Positions 45,164 to 57,500 of a DNA stretch of 64,000 nucleotides are shown here, in pieces. The DNA comes from Variovorax dokdonensis (GTDB taxonomy: Bacteria > Pseudomonadota > Gammaproteobacteria > Burkholderiales > Burkholderiaceae_C), in the NCBI RefSeq assembly GCF_030316895.1, contig NZ_JASZYV010000005.1, forward strand, positions 1 through 64,000, written 5' to 3'. A program made the position numbers and the translations under genes. The notes under the pieces were generated by a model that was given only the letters and a program-made list of their open reading frames with translations, was not told where the DNA came from and ran no database searches. How positions within the stretch are numbered: position 1 is the first letter of the stretch; each line of letters begins with the position of its first letter.

Positions 45164-45694
45164 ATGACAAGAAATGCCCCGGACGCCAAGGAGACCAAGG
45201 TTCTGCCCAAGCCCATTCCGGAGAAGGAGTGGGAAGACTGGCAAGACCGGCCGGATCCTGACGCAGGTTTCAAGCGACTGAGCGCCGAGGAGGCGCGCGA
45301 GTTGCGCAAACGCAGCCCACAGGTCTCGCCCTGGCGGGTGATCGTGGGACAAATCATTGTGGGCATTCTGGTGGCTTTGGCCGCCTGGGGCCTGACGGGA
45401 CAAAAGAACATAGGTTGGTCGGCCGGTTATGGCGCGCTGTCGGTGGTCATCCCCGCGGCCGTTTTTGCTCGCGGACTGACTGGGCGCCTGGCGTCCTTGA
45501 ATCCAAGCACGGCGATGCTCGGATTCTTTGTGTGGGAAATGGTCAAGTTGGCCTTGACGGTGGCGATGTTGTTCGCTGCTCCAAGGCTGGTCACGGCGCT
45601 GAGCTGGCCGGCGATGCTGGTGGGCTTGGTGGTTGCGATGCAGGCGTACTGGCTGGCGGTCATTTTGGCTCCCGGGCGCAAGCAACGCGGGTAA
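45164..45694 (+). CDS. atpI: ATP synthase subunit I (AtpI/AtpR-like)
   Basis: Small membrane protein (176 aa) at the head of the atp operon. A polar N-terminus of about 60 residues precedes four hydrophobic helices (VIVGQIIVGILVALAAWGL, then NIGWSAGYGALSVVIPAAVF, and two more). AtpI helps assemble the c-ring and is not part of the final enzyme. It is longer at the N-terminus than E. coli AtpI (about 127 aa). Confidence 0.88.
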   Translation: MTRNAPDAKETKVLPKPIPEKEWEDWQDRPDPDAGFKRLSAEEARELRKRSPQVSPWRVIVGQIIVGILVALAAWGLTGQKNIGWSAGYGALSVVIPAAVFARGLTGRLASLNPSTAMLGFFVWEMVKLALTVAMLFAAPRLVTALSWPAMLVGLVVAMQAYWLAVILAPGRKQRG

Positions 45695-45713
45695 CTTTTG
45701 GAACGAGTGAAAG

Positions 45714-46583
45714 ATGGCTGCTGAAAACGCTGCAGAACAAGGGCAAAGCGCGGGTGAATACATCATTCACCACTTGACGCATTACCAGACCGCCAAGCCT
45801 TCGAGCATCGCCGACTTCACTGTCTTCAATTTCGACTCCATCTTCTTTTCGATCGCCCTGGGCGTGATCGGGTGCTGGCTGCTTTGGCTCGGTGCCCGCA
45901 AGGCGACTTCGGGCGTTCCCGGGCGCTTCCAGGCGGCGGTCGAGGTGCTGGTCGAGATGGTCGACCAGCAAGCCAAGGGCATCGTCCACAGCGCCACAAG
46001 CCGCAAGTTGGTGGCCCCGCTCGCGCTGACGGTCTTCGTCTGGATCTTCATGCTCAATGCGATGGATCTGCTGCCCGTCGATCTGCTGCCTTTCCTGTGG
46101 GCCAAGATCTACGGTCTGGCCGGTCACGATCCGGAGCATGCCTACCTGCGCGTCGTGCCGACCGCCGACCTTTCCGTCACGATGGGCCTGTCGGTTTCCG
46201 TCCTGCTGATCTGCCTGTACTACAACGTCAAGATCAAGGGCCTGGGCGGCTGGATCCATGAGTTGTTCACCGCGCCTTTCGGCAATCACTGGGCGCTCTA
46301 CCCCTTCAATTTCGCGATGCAGATCATCGAGTTCGTTGCCAAGACGATCTCGCACGGCATGCGACTGTTCGGCAACATGTATGCCGGTGAACTCATCTTC
46401 CTGCTCATCGCATTGATGGGTGGTGCCTGGTCGCTTTCCGGCACGGGCATCATGCTGGCCATCGGCCACATCATTGCCGGTACCGTGTGGTCGATCTTCC
46501 ACATCCTGATCATCACGCTGCAGGCCTTCGTGTTCATGATGCTGACGCTGGTGTACATCGGCCAAGCTCACGACGCGCACTGA
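45714..46583 (+). CDS. atpB: ATP synthase Fo subunit a
   Basis: Subunit a (289 aa) forms the proton half-channels. The key Arg lies in the [18 protein letters not shown] helix, where the [11 protein letters not shown] motif is intact. The first half has the usual [13 protein letters not shown] and [18 protein letters not shown] segments. It starts 19 bases after atpI. Confidence 0.97.
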   Translation: MAAENAAEQGQSAGEYIIHHLTHYQTAKPSSIADFTVFNFDSIFFSIALGVIGCWLLWLGARKATSGVPGRFQAAVEVLVEMVDQQAKGIVHSATSRKLVAPLALTVFVWIFMLNAMDLLPVDLLPFLWAKIYGLAGHDPEHAYLRVVPTADLSVTMGLSVSVLLICLYYNVKIKGLGGWIHELFTAPFGNHWALYPFNFAMQIIEFVAKTISHGMRLFGNMYAGELIFLLIALMGGAWSLSGTGIMLAIGHIIAGTVWSIFHILIITLQAFVFMMLTLVYIGQAHDAH

Positions 46584-46898
<315 letters not shown>

Positions 46899-46981
46899 TC
46901 GGCCGGCCTTTTCCGCTGTCGACCTGTGTCAAACCTTCGGGAACAGCATCTTCGGATCCATTCCCAAAGAGAGGGTGAAAA

Positions 46982-47452
46982 GTGAGCATTACCGGTACCC
47001 TGATCGTTCAGATGATCGTGTTCCTGATCCTGGTCTGGTTCACGATGAAGTTCGTCTGGCCGCCGATCGCGCAGGCGCTGGACCAGCGCGCGCAGAAAAT
47101 CGCCGATGGTCTGGCTGCGGCCGACAAGGCGAAGGCTGATCTGAGCGCTGCCAACCAGCGCGTCGAGGCTGAACTGAGCCAGGCGCGCAACGACTCCGCG
47201 CAACGCCTGGCCGACGCCGAGCGCCATGCGCAGTCGATCATCGAGGACGCCAAGAATCGCGCCACGGAAGAGGGCAACAAGATCATTGCCGCCGCACGTG
47301 CCGAAGCCGAGCAACAGGCCGTGAAGGCCCGCGAAGTGCTGCGCGAGCAAGTGGCTGCCTTGGCCGTCAAGGGTGCGGAGCAGATCCTGCGCAAGGAAGT
47401 CAACGCCGGCGTCCACGCCGACCTGCTTTCCCGCCTGCAGACTGAGCTGTAA
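46982..47452 (+). CDS. atpF: ATP synthase Fo subunit b
   Basis: Subunit b (156 aa), the peripheral stalk: one N-terminal membrane helix ([20 protein letters not shown]) then a long Ala/Glu/Lys-rich coiled coil. It starts with GTG at 46982, after AGAGGGTGAAAA. The 83-base gap from atpE is the largest in the Fo part. Confidence 0.96.
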   Translation: MSITGTLIVQMIVFLILVWFTMKFVWPPIAQALDQRAQKIADGLAAADKAKADLSAANQRVEAELSQARNDSAQRLADAERHAQSIIEDAKNRATEEGNKIIAAARAEAEQQAVKAREVLREQVAALAVKGAEQILRKEVNAGVHADLLSRLQTEL

Positions 47453-47478
47453 GAAGTCCCCGAGGCAGAAGGATCCCC

Positions 47479-48009
47479 ATGGCAGAAATCGCCACCATTG
47501 CGCGCCCATACGCGGAAGCGTTGTTCGATGCGTCCCGGTCGGACCTGAACGGCACGGCCGCCTGGCTCGATCGCGTCGCGGCGATCGCCGCCGACCCGCA
47601 GCTCAAGGAGCTTGCCGACAACCCGAAGGTCACGGCCGAACAGGTGATGGGCGTGATCTCCGGCGCGGCGGGCATGCCGCTTCCTCCGACGGCGACCAAC
47701 TTCCTTGCCACGGTCCTGGACAACGGCCGATTCGCGGCCGTGTCAGAGATTGCTCGCCAATTCCGGGTTCTGGCCAATGCGCAAGGTGGCGTCTCCGACG
47801 CTCTGGTGCAAAGCGCCTTCCCGATTGGCGACGCCGAGCTGGCTCAGTTGGGTGTAACGCTGGAGAAGCGCTTCGGCCGCAAGCTCAAACTGTCGGTCGA
47901 GCAGGATTCGTCGCTCATCGGCGGCGTCCGCGTGGTCGTGGGTGACGAGGTGCTCGACACCTCCGTCAAGGCGCGCCTCGAACAAATGAAAGTCGCGCTG
48001 ACGGCCTGA
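47479..48009 (+). CDS. atpH: ATP synthase F1 subunit delta
   Basis: Subunit delta (176 aa) joins the stalk to the F1 head. It begins [20 protein letters not shown], the typical start, and ends with the [21 protein letters not shown] segment of the family. It starts 26 bases after atpF. Confidence 0.97.
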   Translation: MAEIATIARPYAEALFDASRSDLNGTAAWLDRVAAIAADPQLKELADNPKVTAEQVMGVISGAAGMPLPPTATNFLATVLDNGRFAAVSEIARQFRVLANAQGGVSDALVQSAFPIGDAELAQLGVTLEKRFGRKLKLSVEQDSSLIGGVRVVVGDEVLDTSVKARLEQMKVALTA

Positions 48010-48048
48010 GGCCGGCAGCACCTTCAAAAGAAAGCAAAGGAAAGAGTC

Positions 48049-49602
48049 ATGCAACTCAATCCCGCAGAGATTTCCGAGCTGATCAAGAGCCGCATCGAGG
48101 GCTTGGGCGTCAGCGCCAACATCCGCAACGAAGGCACCGTGGTGTCGGTGACCGACGGTATCGTGCGCGTGCACGGCCTGTCGGACGCCATGCAAGGCGA
48201 AATGCTGGAGTTCCCTCCCACCGCGGATGGCACGGCCACCTTCGGCCTGGCACTCAACCTCGAGCGCGACTCCGTCGGCGCCGTGATTCTGGGTGAGTAT
48301 GAGCACATCTCCGAAGGCGACACGGTCAAGTGCACCGGCCGCATTCTGGAAGTGCCAGTCGGCCCCGAGCTGATCGGGCGCGTCGTGAACGCGCTGGGTC
48401 AGCCCATCGACGGCAAGGGCCCGATCAACGCCAAGATGACCGACGTGATCGAGAAGGTTGCTCCAGGCGTGATCGCGCGTCAGAGCGTGGACCAGCCGAT
48501 GCAAACGGGCCTGAAGTCCATCGACTCGATGGTGCCCGTTGGCCGCGGCCAGCGCGAACTGATCATCGGTGACCGCCAGACCGGCAAGACCGCCGTGGCG
48601 ATCGACACGATCATCAACCAGAAGGGTCAGAACATGACCTGCGTCTACGTCGCCATCGGCCAGAAGGCGTCGTCGATCAAGAACGTGGTGCGAGCCCTGG
48701 AGCAAGCCGGCGCGATGGAATACACCATCGTCGTGGCCGCTGCTGCTTCCGATTCCGCCGCCATGCAGTATGTGTCGGCCTACTCCGGCTGCACGATGGG
48801 CGAGTACTTCCGCGACCGCGGCCAAGACGCCCTGATCATCTATGACGATCTGTCGAAGCAGGCTGTTGCCTACCGCCAGGTCTCGCTGCTGCTGCGCCGT
48901 CCGCCAGGTCGCGAAGCCTATCCGGGCGACGTGTTCTACCTACACAGCCGTCTGCTCGAGCGCGCTGCCCGCGTGAACGCCGACTACGTCGAAGCCTTCA
49001 CCAAGGGTGAAGTCAAGGGCAAGACCGGTTCGCTGACGGCACTGCCGATCATCGAAACGCAAGCCGGCGACGTGTCCGCCTTCGTTCCGACCAACGTGAT
49101 CTCGATCACCGACGGCCAGATCTTCCTGGAAACCAACCTGTTCAACGCCGGCATCCGCCCCGCCATCAACGCCGGTATCTCGGTGTCGCGCGTGGGTTCG
49201 TCGGCGCAGACCAAGGTCATCAAGGGCTTGTCGGGCGGTATCCGTACTGACCTGGCGCAGTACCGTGAGCTGGCTGCATTCGCGCAGTTCGCTTCCGACC
49301 TGGATGAAGCCACCCGCAAGCAGCTCGACCGCGGTGCCCGCGTGACCGAACTGCTCAAGCAGGCCCAGTACAGCCCGCTGCCCATCTCGCTGATGGCCTC
49401 TTCTCTGTTCGCGGTGAACAAGGGCTTCATGGATGACCTGGAAGTCAAGCAAGTGCTGCCCTTCGAGCACGGCCTGCACCAGTTCCTGAAGACCAGCCAC
49501 GGCGCTCTGATCGAGAAGATCGACCAGGCCAAGGCCCTGGACAAGGACGCGGAAGCCGAGCTGCTGGCTGCGATCACGGCGTTCAAGAAGTCGTTCGCCT
49601 AA
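48049..49602 (+). CDS. atpA: ATP synthase F1 subunit alpha
   Basis: Subunit alpha (517 aa), the non-catalytic nucleotide-binding partner of beta. Walker A is GDRQTGKT, and the [17 protein letters not shown] and [20 protein letters not shown] segments ([19 protein letters not shown] later) are as expected; the arginine finger lies in the last of these. Normal length. It starts 39 bases after atpH. Confidence 0.98.
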   Translation: MQLNPAEISELIKSRIEGLGVSANIRNEGTVVSVTDGIVRVHGLSDAMQGEMLEFPPTADGTATFGLALNLERDSVGAVILGEYEHISEGDTVKCTGRILEVPVGPELIGRVVNALGQPIDGKGPINAKMTDVIEKVAPGVIARQSVDQPMQTGLKSIDSMVPVGRGQRELIIGDRQTGKTAVAIDTIINQKGQNMTCVYVAIGQKASSIKNVVRALEQAGAMEYTIVVAAAASDSAAMQYVSAYSGCTMGEYFRDRGQDALIIYDDLSKQAVAYRQVSLLLRRPPGREAYPGDVFYLHSRLLERAARVNADYVEAFTKGEVKGKTGSLTALPIIETQAGDVSAFVPTNVISITDGQIFLETNLFNAGIRPAINAGISVSRVGSSAQTKVIKGLSGGIRTDLAQYRELAAFAQFASDLDEATRKQLDRGARVTELLKQAQYSPLPISLMASSLFAVNKGFMDDLEVKQVLPFEHGLHQFLKTSHGALIEKIDQAKALDKDAEAELLAAITAFKKSFA

Positions 49603-49626
49603 ACCGCCAGCGGGCAAGGAGTCTCT

Positions 49627-50502
49627 ATGGCAGCTGGCAAGGAAATTCGCGGCAAGATCAAATCGGTGGAGAACACCAAGAAGATCACCAAGGCCATGGA
49701 GATGGTCTCGGTCTCCAAGATGCGCAAGGCGCAGGACCGCATGCGTGCGGCCCGCCCGTACAGCGAGCGGATCCGCGCCATTGCGGCAAACCTGGGCCAG
49801 GCAAACCCCGAGTACACGCACGCCTTCATGAAGACGAACGAGGCCAAGGCCGTCGGCTTCATCGTGGTGACGAGCGACAAGGGTTTGGCTGGTGGCTTGA
49901 ACACCAACGTTCTGCGTGCCCTGACGGCCAAGATGCGCGAGGCGCAGAGCGCCGGCGTTGCGGTCGAGACCGTCGCGATCGGCAGCAAGGGCCTTGGTTT
50001 TCTCAACCGGGTTGGCGCCCGCGTGGTGGCACACGTCACCCAGCTGGGCGACACGCCGCATCTCGACAAGCTCATCGGCCCGGTCAAGACGCTCCTGGAC
50101 GCTTACGCGGACGGCAAGCTTTCGGCCGTGCACGTGTGCTACACGAAGTTCGTCAACACGATCAAGCAGGAGCCGGTGGTGGAGCAGTTGCTTCCCCTGG
50201 CGGCAGACGCGCTCAAGGTAGAGAAGGGTCACCATTCGTGGGACTACATCTACGAGCCGGATGCGCAAAGCGTGATCGACGAACTTCTGGTTCGCTACGT
50301 CGAGTCGCTGGTGTACCAATCGGTGGCCGAGAACATGGCGTCCGAGCATTCCGCGCGCATGGTGGCCATGAAGGCTGCTACCGACAACGCGGGCAACGTG
50401 ATCAACGAGCTGAAGCTGGTCTACAACAAGACCCGTCAGGCAGGCATCACGACCGAATTGTCGGAAATCGTGGCGGGCGCCGCCGCGGCCACCGGGGAGT
50501 GA
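49627..50502 (+). CDS. atpG: ATP synthase F1 subunit gamma
   Basis: Subunit gamma (291 aa), the rotor shaft. [20 protein letters not shown] and the C-terminal [39 protein letters not shown] are the two conserved helices. AGGAG precedes the ATG, 24 bases after atpA. Confidence 0.98.
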   Translation: MAAGKEIRGKIKSVENTKKITKAMEMVSVSKMRKAQDRMRAARPYSERIRAIAANLGQANPEYTHAFMKTNEAKAVGFIVVTSDKGLAGGLNTNVLRALTAKMREAQSAGVAVETVAIGSKGLGFLNRVGARVVAHVTQLGDTPHLDKLIGPVKTLLDAYADGKLSAVHVCYTKFVNTIKQEPVVEQLLPLAADALKVEKGHHSWDYIYEPDAQSVIDELLVRYVESLVYQSVAENMASEHSARMVAMKAATDNAGNVINELKLVYNKTRQAGITTELSEIVAGAAAATGE

Positions 50503-51975
<1,473 letters not shown>

Positions 51976-51987
51976 GAAGGAATCACC

Positions 51988-52407
51988 ATGGCAGGCACCA
52001 TTCATGTGGACGTGGTCAGCGCGGAGGAGTCGATCTTCTCCGGCGAGGCCAAGTTCGTCGCGCTGCCGGGTGAAGCCGGCGAGCTCGGCATCTATCCCCG
52101 CCACACTCCGCTGATCACCCGCATCCGCCCCGGTGCCGTGCGCATCGAGAGGACCGACGGCAGCGAGGAGTTCGTCTTCGTGGCAGGCGGCATCCTCGAG
52201 GTGCAGCCCGACACCGTCACCGTCCTGTCCGACACCGCCATCCGCGGCAAGGATCTGGACGAGGAAAAGGCGAAGCAGGCCAAGGCAGCGGCGGAAGAGG
52301 CGTTGCGCAATGCCAAGAGCGACATTGACATCGCGATGGCGCAATCCGAACTGGCCGTGATGGCTGCACAGATTGCCGCACTGCGCAAGTTCCGTCCCAA
52401 GAGGTAA
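51988..52407 (+). CDS. atpC: ATP synthase F1 subunit epsilon
   Basis: Subunit epsilon (139 aa). The N-terminal beta sandwich ([20 protein letters not shown], then [14 protein letters not shown]) and the two C-terminal helices that can inhibit ATP hydrolysis are present. Last gene of the operon, followed by a terminator. Confidence 0.97.
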   Translation: MAGTIHVDVVSAEESIFSGEAKFVALPGEAGELGIYPRHTPLITRIRPGAVRIERTDGSEEFVFVAGGILEVQPDTVTVLSDTAIRGKDLDEEKAKQAKAAAEEALRNAKSDIDIAMAQSELAVMAAQIAALRKFRPKR

Positions 52408-52445
52408 GGCAGATGCGGCCCCACGGGCCGCCAGCCGCAAAGAGC

Positions 52446-52472
52446 AAGCCGCCCCTGGGCGGCTTTTTCTTT
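52446..52472 (+). terminator. intrinsic terminator of the atp operon
   Basis: An 8-bp stem AAGCCGCC/GGCGGCTT (52446-52453 with 52458-52465) has a CCTG loop and is followed by TTTCTTT, making a T-rich end. It lies 39 bases after atpC. Confidence 0.88.
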
Positions 52473-52580
52473 GTGCGCCCGCCTTGCGCGTGACGCTAGG
52501 CCGATCGAACTATTGGCTTGGCGCCTTGTGGTCAGTACAAAGAGCGCACCGTCACACGGTCATCCTTGGAGAGCCCGGCC

Positions 52581-53126
52581 ATGTCTCAACGAGAAGCTGC
52601 CGCCTTTCGTCTCGCCGCGCTGGCGATGCTTTGCCTAGGCGCTTGGCACACAGCGTCCGCCATGGACTACCCGCCGCGAAAACCGGGCCTTTGGGAGATG
52701 AGCATCGAAGGCGCTCGCGGCAGGGAGCATGTCGTTCAGCAATGCATCGACGCCCGGACGGACGCGATGCTGCGCGAAATGGGCGAGCAGCGCGGCGATG
52801 CCAAATGCACGAAGAAGGATGTTCGCAAGGAAGGCGCCAAGATCGTGATCGACTCGGTCTGCCAGATGGGCAAGACGACGGCCACCAGCCATGCCGAGAT
52901 CAGCGGGGACTTCGGCACCGACTATCGGATGGAGACGCAGACCACCTACAGCCCCCCCTTGCGTGGCCGCGCCGAAGGCAAGGCCGTGATTCACGCCAAG
53001 TGGTCGGGCCCTTGCAAGGCCGACCAGAAGCCGGGCGACATGATCATGCCCGGCGGCATGAAGATCAACGTCCAGGACATGCAGGCCGGCCGGATGCCTG
53101 GCGCGCCAGGCATGCCGCGCCAGTAG
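52581..53126 (+). CDS. DUF3617-family exported protein
   Basis: Predicted periplasmic protein (181 aa). A signal peptide (about 1-27, ending ASAMD) is followed by YPPRKPGLWEM, the mark of DUF3617. Cys pairs occur in VVQQCIDART, DAKCTKKD, DSVCQMGK and SGPCKADQK, which fits two disulfides. The function of the family is unknown. The start at 52581 gives a normal signal; the frame is open from 52518. Convergent with the ABC permease. Confidence 0.83.
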   Translation: MSQREAAAFRLAALAMLCLGAWHTASAMDYPPRKPGLWEMSIEGARGREHVVQQCIDARTDAMLREMGEQRGDAKCTKKDVRKEGAKIVIDSVCQMGKTTATSHAEISGDFGTDYRMETQTTYSPPLRGRAEGKAVIHAKWSGPCKADQKPGDMIMPGGMKINVQDMQAGRMPGAPGMPRQ

Positions 53127-53169
53127 CCTGCATCCGCGCGCGGCGCCGCGCCGGCCCGCAGGGGACCGG

Positions 53170-53931
53170 CTACTTGCCGCCCCAGTGCACGAAGCGCCGC
53201 TCGGCCATCAGGAACACCAGGTTCATCACATAGCCCAGCAGGCCCGCCGCAAAGATCGACGCGTACATGTCCGGCATGTCGAAGATCGTCTGGGCATTCA
53301 TGATGCGCTGTCCCAGGCCATCGGTGGAGCCGATGAACATCTCGGCAACGATCACGATCACCAGTGCAATGGACACACCCGACCGCATCCCGACGAAGAC
53401 CTGCGGCATCGACTCCAGCAGCGTCACGTCCGTCAGCACGCGCCAACGGGGGGCGCCCATCACCCGCGCCGCCAGTTGCCGTTGCTTGCGGGCGCTCATC
53501 ACGCCGTAGGCCACGTTGAACAGGATCGCCAGGGCGGCGCCGAATGCGGCCACCGCGATCTTGGTGCGCTCGCCCACACCGAACAGCACGAGGAAGAGCG
53601 GGAACATCGCCGACGCTGGCGTCGACCGGAAGAAGTCGATCGCGAACTCGATGCCCTCGTAGATCTTCTCGTTGGCCCCGAGGATGACGCCCAAGGGCAC
53701 GGCCACCGCCAGCGCAATGAGGAACGAGAGCACCGTGCGAACGATGGTCTTTTCGAAGTCGCCCCAGAGCGAACCACTGGCCAGGCCGTTCCAGAACGCC
53801 TGCAGCGCCTCCAGGGGGGATGGCAGCAGCACGGGGTCGATCGCCTTGGTCGCGTGCACACCGGCCCACAGGGCCACCAGCGCCGCCATGCCCCACAACG
53901 GCCGCAAACGGGCAGACAGATTGGTCTTCAT
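53170..53931 (-). CDS. ABC transporter permease, SsuC/TauC-like
   Basis: Inner-membrane permease (253 aa) with about six helices. It has the EAA-like loop region (RVMGAPRWRVLTDVTLLESMPQ followed by VFVGMRSGVSIALVIVIVAEM) typical of taurine/sulfonate/nitrate and pyrimidine-precursor importers. It overlaps the ATPase gene by four bases. With the ATPase and binding protein it forms a complete importer at the end of the catabolic operon. Confidence 0.92.
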   Translation of the reverse strand: MKTNLSARLRPLWGMAALVALWAGVHATKAIDPVLLPSPLEALQAFWNGLASGSLWGDFEKTIVRTVLSFLIALAVAVPLGVILGANEKIYEGIEFAIDFFRSTPASAMFPLFLVLFGVGERTKIAVAAFGAALAILFNVAYGVMSARKQRQLAARVMGAPRWRVLTDVTLLESMPQVFVGMRSGVSIALVIVIVAEMFIGSTDGLGQRIMNAQTIFDMPDMYASIFAAGLLGYVMNLVFLMAERRFVHWGGK

Positions 53932-54785
53932 CGCCGCACCTCGCGTTGAAAGATCTCCAGCGCCTCGGACTTCAACTCGATGAACTCCGGCGTGACCGTG
54001 GTCGCCGCGGTGCGCGGGCGCGGAGCGTCGAAGCGAAGGTTGTCGGCCACCCGCGTCGGCCGCTTGGTCAGCAGCAGCACGTGGTCGGCCAGCAACACGG
54101 CTTCGTCGAGGTCGTGCGACACCAGCAGCGTGGTCACGCCGCGCTCGACCAGCACCTTCTGCAAACGATCGCGAAGGAACATCACCATCTCGTAATCCAG
54201 CGCGGAAAAGGGCTCGTCCAGAAAGAGCACCTCGGGCTCCACCACCAGCGCCCGCATGATGGAGACCAGTTGCTGCTGGCCGCCGGACATCTGGTAGGGA
54301 TAGCGCGACAGGTCGAGCTTGACGTCGAAGGCCTCCATCAGGCGATCCATGCGCGCCTCGCGCTCGCCTTTGTCCAGGCCCAGGTACTGCAGCGGATAGC
54401 GGATGTTGTCGATCGCCTTCATCCACGGGAAGACCGCCTCCCGGTAGTTCTGGAACACGTAGCCGATGCGCGTTTCGCGCGCCGTCTTGCCCTCGAACAG
54501 GATCTCGCCGCTGTCGAAGGGCAGGATGCCCGCGATCATGTTGATCAGCGTGCTCTTGCCGCAGCCGTTCGGACCGAAGACCGAAGTGACCTTGCCGTGC
54601 GGGATGTCCAGGTCGAAGTTGTCGTAGACCTGGGCATCGCCGAAGCGCTTGGAAAGCCCGCGGATCGTGATGTGCGTGCCTGGCGCAAACCAGCGCTGCA
54701 CGCCATCGGTGGCGCCGCCAGCCTTGCCGGCAACCCGACCGCCGCCGCTGGCCTGAGAAGAATCGGAAGCCATGTGTCGCATCAC
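53928..54785 (-). CDS. ABC transporter ATPase, SsuB/TauB-like
   Basis: ATPase (285 aa). Walker A is FGPNGCGKST, the signature is YQMSGGQQQLVS (one Gln-rich variant), Walker B is VLFLDEPFSALDYE and the H-loop is VSHDLDEAV. The nucleotide-binding domain starts at about residue 38; the earlier residues are low-complexity Ala/Gly. Several starts are possible (54785, 54782, 54773); the first two overlap the binding-protein stop. Confidence 0.92.
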   Translation of the reverse strand: MMRHMASDSSQASGGGRVAGKAGGATDGVQRWFAPGTHITIRGLSKRFGDAQVYDNFDLDIPHGKVTSVFGPNGCGKSTLINMIAGILPFDSGEILFEGKTARETRIGYVFQNYREAVFPWMKAIDNIRYPLQYLGLDKGEREARMDRLMEAFDVKLDLSRYPYQMSGGQQQLVSIMRALVVEPEVLFLDEPFSALDYEMVMFLRDRLQKVLVERGVTTLLVSHDLDEAVLLADHVLLLTKRPTRVADNLRFDAPRPRTAATTVTPEFIELKSEALEIFQREVRR

Positions 54786-55765
54786 ATTGCCTTGACCACC
54801 GACTTGCCGTCGATCTGTTCCTTGATCACGCCCAGCTCCGTGCCGATGTCCAGGAACTTCTGGAAATCGGCCACGTCGGCCGCCGACAGCTCGCTCACCG
54901 GCACGATGCGCGGCAGCGGCACGGTGGCGGCCAGCTCGGGCGGCACCTTCATGCCCTGCACCAGGTAGCCGCGGGTGCTCGAATCGGTCTGGGCGGCCTT
55001 GACGCCACGGGCCCAGACGGCCGCGAAGCGCTTGGCCACGTCGGGCCGCTCGGCGATGAACTTGTCCGACAGGACCGCGCCGGCCGCAAATGCCGACGCG
55101 TCCTTGCGGCCCAAGAGGTAGGTGGCGATCACGCCGGTTTCCACGCGGCGGCCGATGTTTTGCGCGACCATGATCGTGGCGGCGGGCTCCAGCGTGTAGC
55201 CGCCGTCGAAGTTGCCAGACTGCAGGGCGCCGAGGTGCACGCCGATCTGCTGCTCCTGGATGGTGAAGTCCTTGTTCTCGACCAGGCCCACCTTCCTGAG
55301 CACCGCACGCGCCGCGCCGATGTTGGCCGGGCCGGGCGCGGAGAACAGCTTGAAGCCGCCCTTGAAGTCCTTCAGCGACTTGGCCGGGCTGCTGGCCTTG
55401 ACCACGAATTGCTCGATCACGTGCTGGCTGTTCTGCCCGTTGAGCGAGATGTACTTGAGCGTGCCGCGACGGCGCGCTTCCATGTTGGCGCCTTCCAGCG
55501 TCACCAGGTTGGCGGCGCCGTCGATGCTGCCGGCCACGATCGCCTGCACCGTCAGTGGGTGGCTGGTCATCGGCACCTCTTCCACTTCGAGTCCGGCTTC
55601 CTTGAACCAGCCGCGGTTCTGGGCGATGTAGAAGGGCAGGGCGGCACTCGACGGGAACACGCCGAACTTGATCTTGTCCGCCGCATGGGCCGCGGCGAAG
55701 GGCAATGCCAGCGCCAGGGCAGCGGTGGCGCGGATGGCAAGGCGAAGGAAGTCAGTGCGTCGCAT
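54782..55765 (-). CDS. ABC transporter substrate-binding protein, NMT1/SsuA-like
   Basis: Periplasmic binding protein (327 aa). A signal peptide (about 1-28, ending AAHAAD) precedes a two-lobe domain of the NMT1/THI5/SsuA group (IKFGVFPSSAALPFYIAQNRG, then the GSIDGAANLVTLEGA segment). Relatives carry sulfonates, thiamine-precursor pyrimidines, nitrate or riboflavin. Placement after a ring-opening hydrolase operon suggests it binds the heterocyclic substrate. It overlaps the VOC gene by 14 bases. Confidence 0.9.
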   Translation of the reverse strand: MRRTDFLRLAIRATAALALALPFAAAHAADKIKFGVFPSSAALPFYIAQNRGWFKEAGLEVEEVPMTSHPLTVQAIVAGSIDGAANLVTLEGANMEARRRGTLKYISLNGQNSQHVIEQFVVKASSPAKSLKDFKGGFKLFSAPGPANIGAARAVLRKVGLVENKDFTIQEQQIGVHLGALQSGNFDGGYTLEPAATIMVAQNIGRRVETGVIATYLLGRKDASAFAAGAVLSDKFIAERPDVAKRFAAVWARGVKAAQTDSSTRGYLVQGMKVPPELAATVPLPRIVPVSELSAADVADFQKFLDIGTELGVIKEQIDGKSVVKAM

Positions 55766-56282
55766 GGTCGGGGGCTCCGGGTTTCAGTTTCAGTGGGGGA
55801 TAGCGGTCGGGATCGAAGAAAGACTCGCCCGCGCGGTAGATGCGAGAAGGGCCGAGGTCGGGCGCCATGCCGATTTCCTGCGAGCCCTCGAAGGTCAACT
55901 CGAGCTGAACGCCGCTGGGGTCGTAGACGAACAGTTGCCAGAGGCTGGTGCCCGGCACGACGAACTCGCGCCAGTCCAGTCCGGCGTCGCGAAAGCGTGC
56001 CAAGTAGGCCTGGTAGCCGGTGCATGACAGCGAGACGTGGTCGATGGCAGCGCTGCCCGTGGGCACCGAGGCAGCGCCACCCAGAGCGGGCCCGCCGGCA
56101 TAGACGTGGATGATCGCCTGCCCTCCGGGCTGCCCGCAGGCGAGCCAGGCACCGGGATAGCCGAAGTCGGGCCGGGCCACTTCACGCAGGCCGATCACGC
56201 CGCACCAGAAGGCGCGCGTGCGGTCCAGGTCGGCGGTTTTGATGGCCAGATGGAACAGGCCGTGAATGATGGCGTTGTCCAT
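55752..56282 (-). CDS. VOC-family protein
   Basis: Glyoxalase/dioxygenase-fold protein (176 aa). The first metal ligand may be His11 (HGLFHLAIKTADLDRTRAFW region); a second His in IDHVSLSC and Glu in GVQLELTF would be the others. Such proteins include ring-cleaving dioxygenases, epimerases and lyases. Its operon position suggests a step in the breakdown pathway, not identified. Confidence 0.87.
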   Translation of the reverse strand: MDNAIIHGLFHLAIKTADLDRTRAFWCGVIGLREVARPDFGYPGAWLACGQPGGQAIIHVYAGGPALGGAASVPTGSAAIDHVSLSCTGYQAYLARFRDAGLDWREFVVPGTSLWQLFVYDPSGVQLELTFEGSQEIGMAPDLGPSRIYRAGESFFDPDRYPPLKLKPGAPDHATH

Positions 56283-56288
56283 GTCGAC

Positions 56289-57500
56289 TCAGGTGGCTTG
56301 CGCAACGTCGTCGCCCAGCGCGACCTCGCGGAACAGGCTCGAGAGCTCGGCCAGGAATGGCGGCTGGGTCTTCCAATGCGTTCCGGCCACGGGGTCACCG
56401 CCTTCGAGCATCGTGTCCGTCGCGCGCACCGACAGGTCCATCACGAAGCGCATCCGCGCTTCGCGAGCCTTGCCGATGCGGCCGAGCCATTGGCGCACGT
56501 CGCGCGAGCCGGCCTCGACCGCCCGCTCGATGATCAGCGCGGCAGCGCACGCGTCTTCCATCGCCTGTGTCGCGCCCTGACCCAGCGTCGGGGCCATGCC
56601 ATGCGCGCTGTCGCCCACATAGAGCACGTCGACATCCGGCTCTGCGTAGCGGATGGGCGACTCCTGCATGCGGGCCCAATGGGCATCGTCCAGATTCGCG
56701 CACAAGGCGTCGAGCAGCCATTGCACCTGCGCGCTCGGCGCTTGATGCGCAGGCTGGTAGGTGGCGCGCATCACCGACTCCGTCTTCCATTCGTCGCGAA
56801 GCGGCGCGCCGGGTTCGACCGGGTAGGTGGCTGCGATATACACATGGCCGGGCGGCACGCGAAAGGCCAGCAGGCGATGGCAGCCGTTGAACCACTGGCC
56901 ATAGTCGTCGATCAGGCCGGCGCTGGTGTCGGGCACCAGCACGCGCAGGATCGCCACGCCGATGTGCCGGGCTTCGGGAGCGCCAGAGAACATCTGCCGC
57001 ACTTTCGAATACCGGCCGTCGGCGCCCACCAGCAGGTCGATGCCGTCGATTTCCTTGGACTGCCCGCCCTGCGTGTAGCGCACGAGGGATCGGCCTTCGC
57101 CCGTTGCGCTGCGCGCGACCGACTCGAGCGTGCAGCCGTAGTGGATCGTCTTGCCCGCACCTTCGCGCAGCACGCGGTAAAGCTCCGACCAGCGGATGCG
57201 GATGCCGGGGTTATCGGCCACCTGCGCGAGTGGCAAAGCCATCAGCGGCGTGCCGTCGGTCAGGGCGATGTCCCAGCGCGTCCACGGCAGGCTGGCGCGT
57301 TCGACATCGTCGGCCAGTTGCGGGTCCACGTGGCGCAAGGCCTTGAGGGCGTTGGGGCCGACGTTCAGGCCGGTTCCGGCCTCGGAATGGTCGTCCGGAC
57401 CCACCTTCTCCAGGCAATGCAGTTCCACATCCGGCAGCAGGGCCAGTCTCCTGGCCAGGATGGCGCCGGCCACACCGGCGCCGACGATCACGATCTTCAT
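56289..57500 (-). CDS. FAD-dependent monooxygenase (group A)
   Basis: Flavoprotein hydroxylase (403 aa). The dinucleotide motif VIVGAGVAGAILARRL, the DG motif LVGADGRYSKVRQ and the GD motif YVGDSAHGMAPTLGQGATQAMEDA (near residue 295) are all present. These enzymes hydroxylate aromatic or N-heterocyclic rings with NAD(P)H and O2; nicotinate, dihydroxypyridine and urate hydroxylases belong to the same fold. Substrate unassigned. Its ATG overlaps the amidase stop by four bases. Confidence 0.92.
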   Translation of the reverse strand: MKIVIVGAGVAGAILARRLALLPDVELHCLEKVGPDDHSEAGTGLNVGPNALKALRHVDPQLADDVERASLPWTRWDIALTDGTPLMALPLAQVADNPGIRIRWSELYRVLREGAGKTIHYGCTLESVARSATGEGRSLVRYTQGGQSKEIDGIDLLVGADGRYSKVRQMFSGAPEARHIGVAILRVLVPDTSAGLIDDYGQWFNGCHRLLAFRVPPGHVYIAATYPVEPGAPLRDEWKTESVMRATYQPAHQAPSAQVQWLLDALCANLDDAHWARMQESPIRYAEPDVDVLYVGDSAHGMAPTLGQGATQAMEDACAAALIIERAVEAGSRDVRQWLGRIGKAREARMRFVMDLSVRATDTMLEGGDPVAGTHWKTQPPFLAELSSLFREVALGDDVAQAT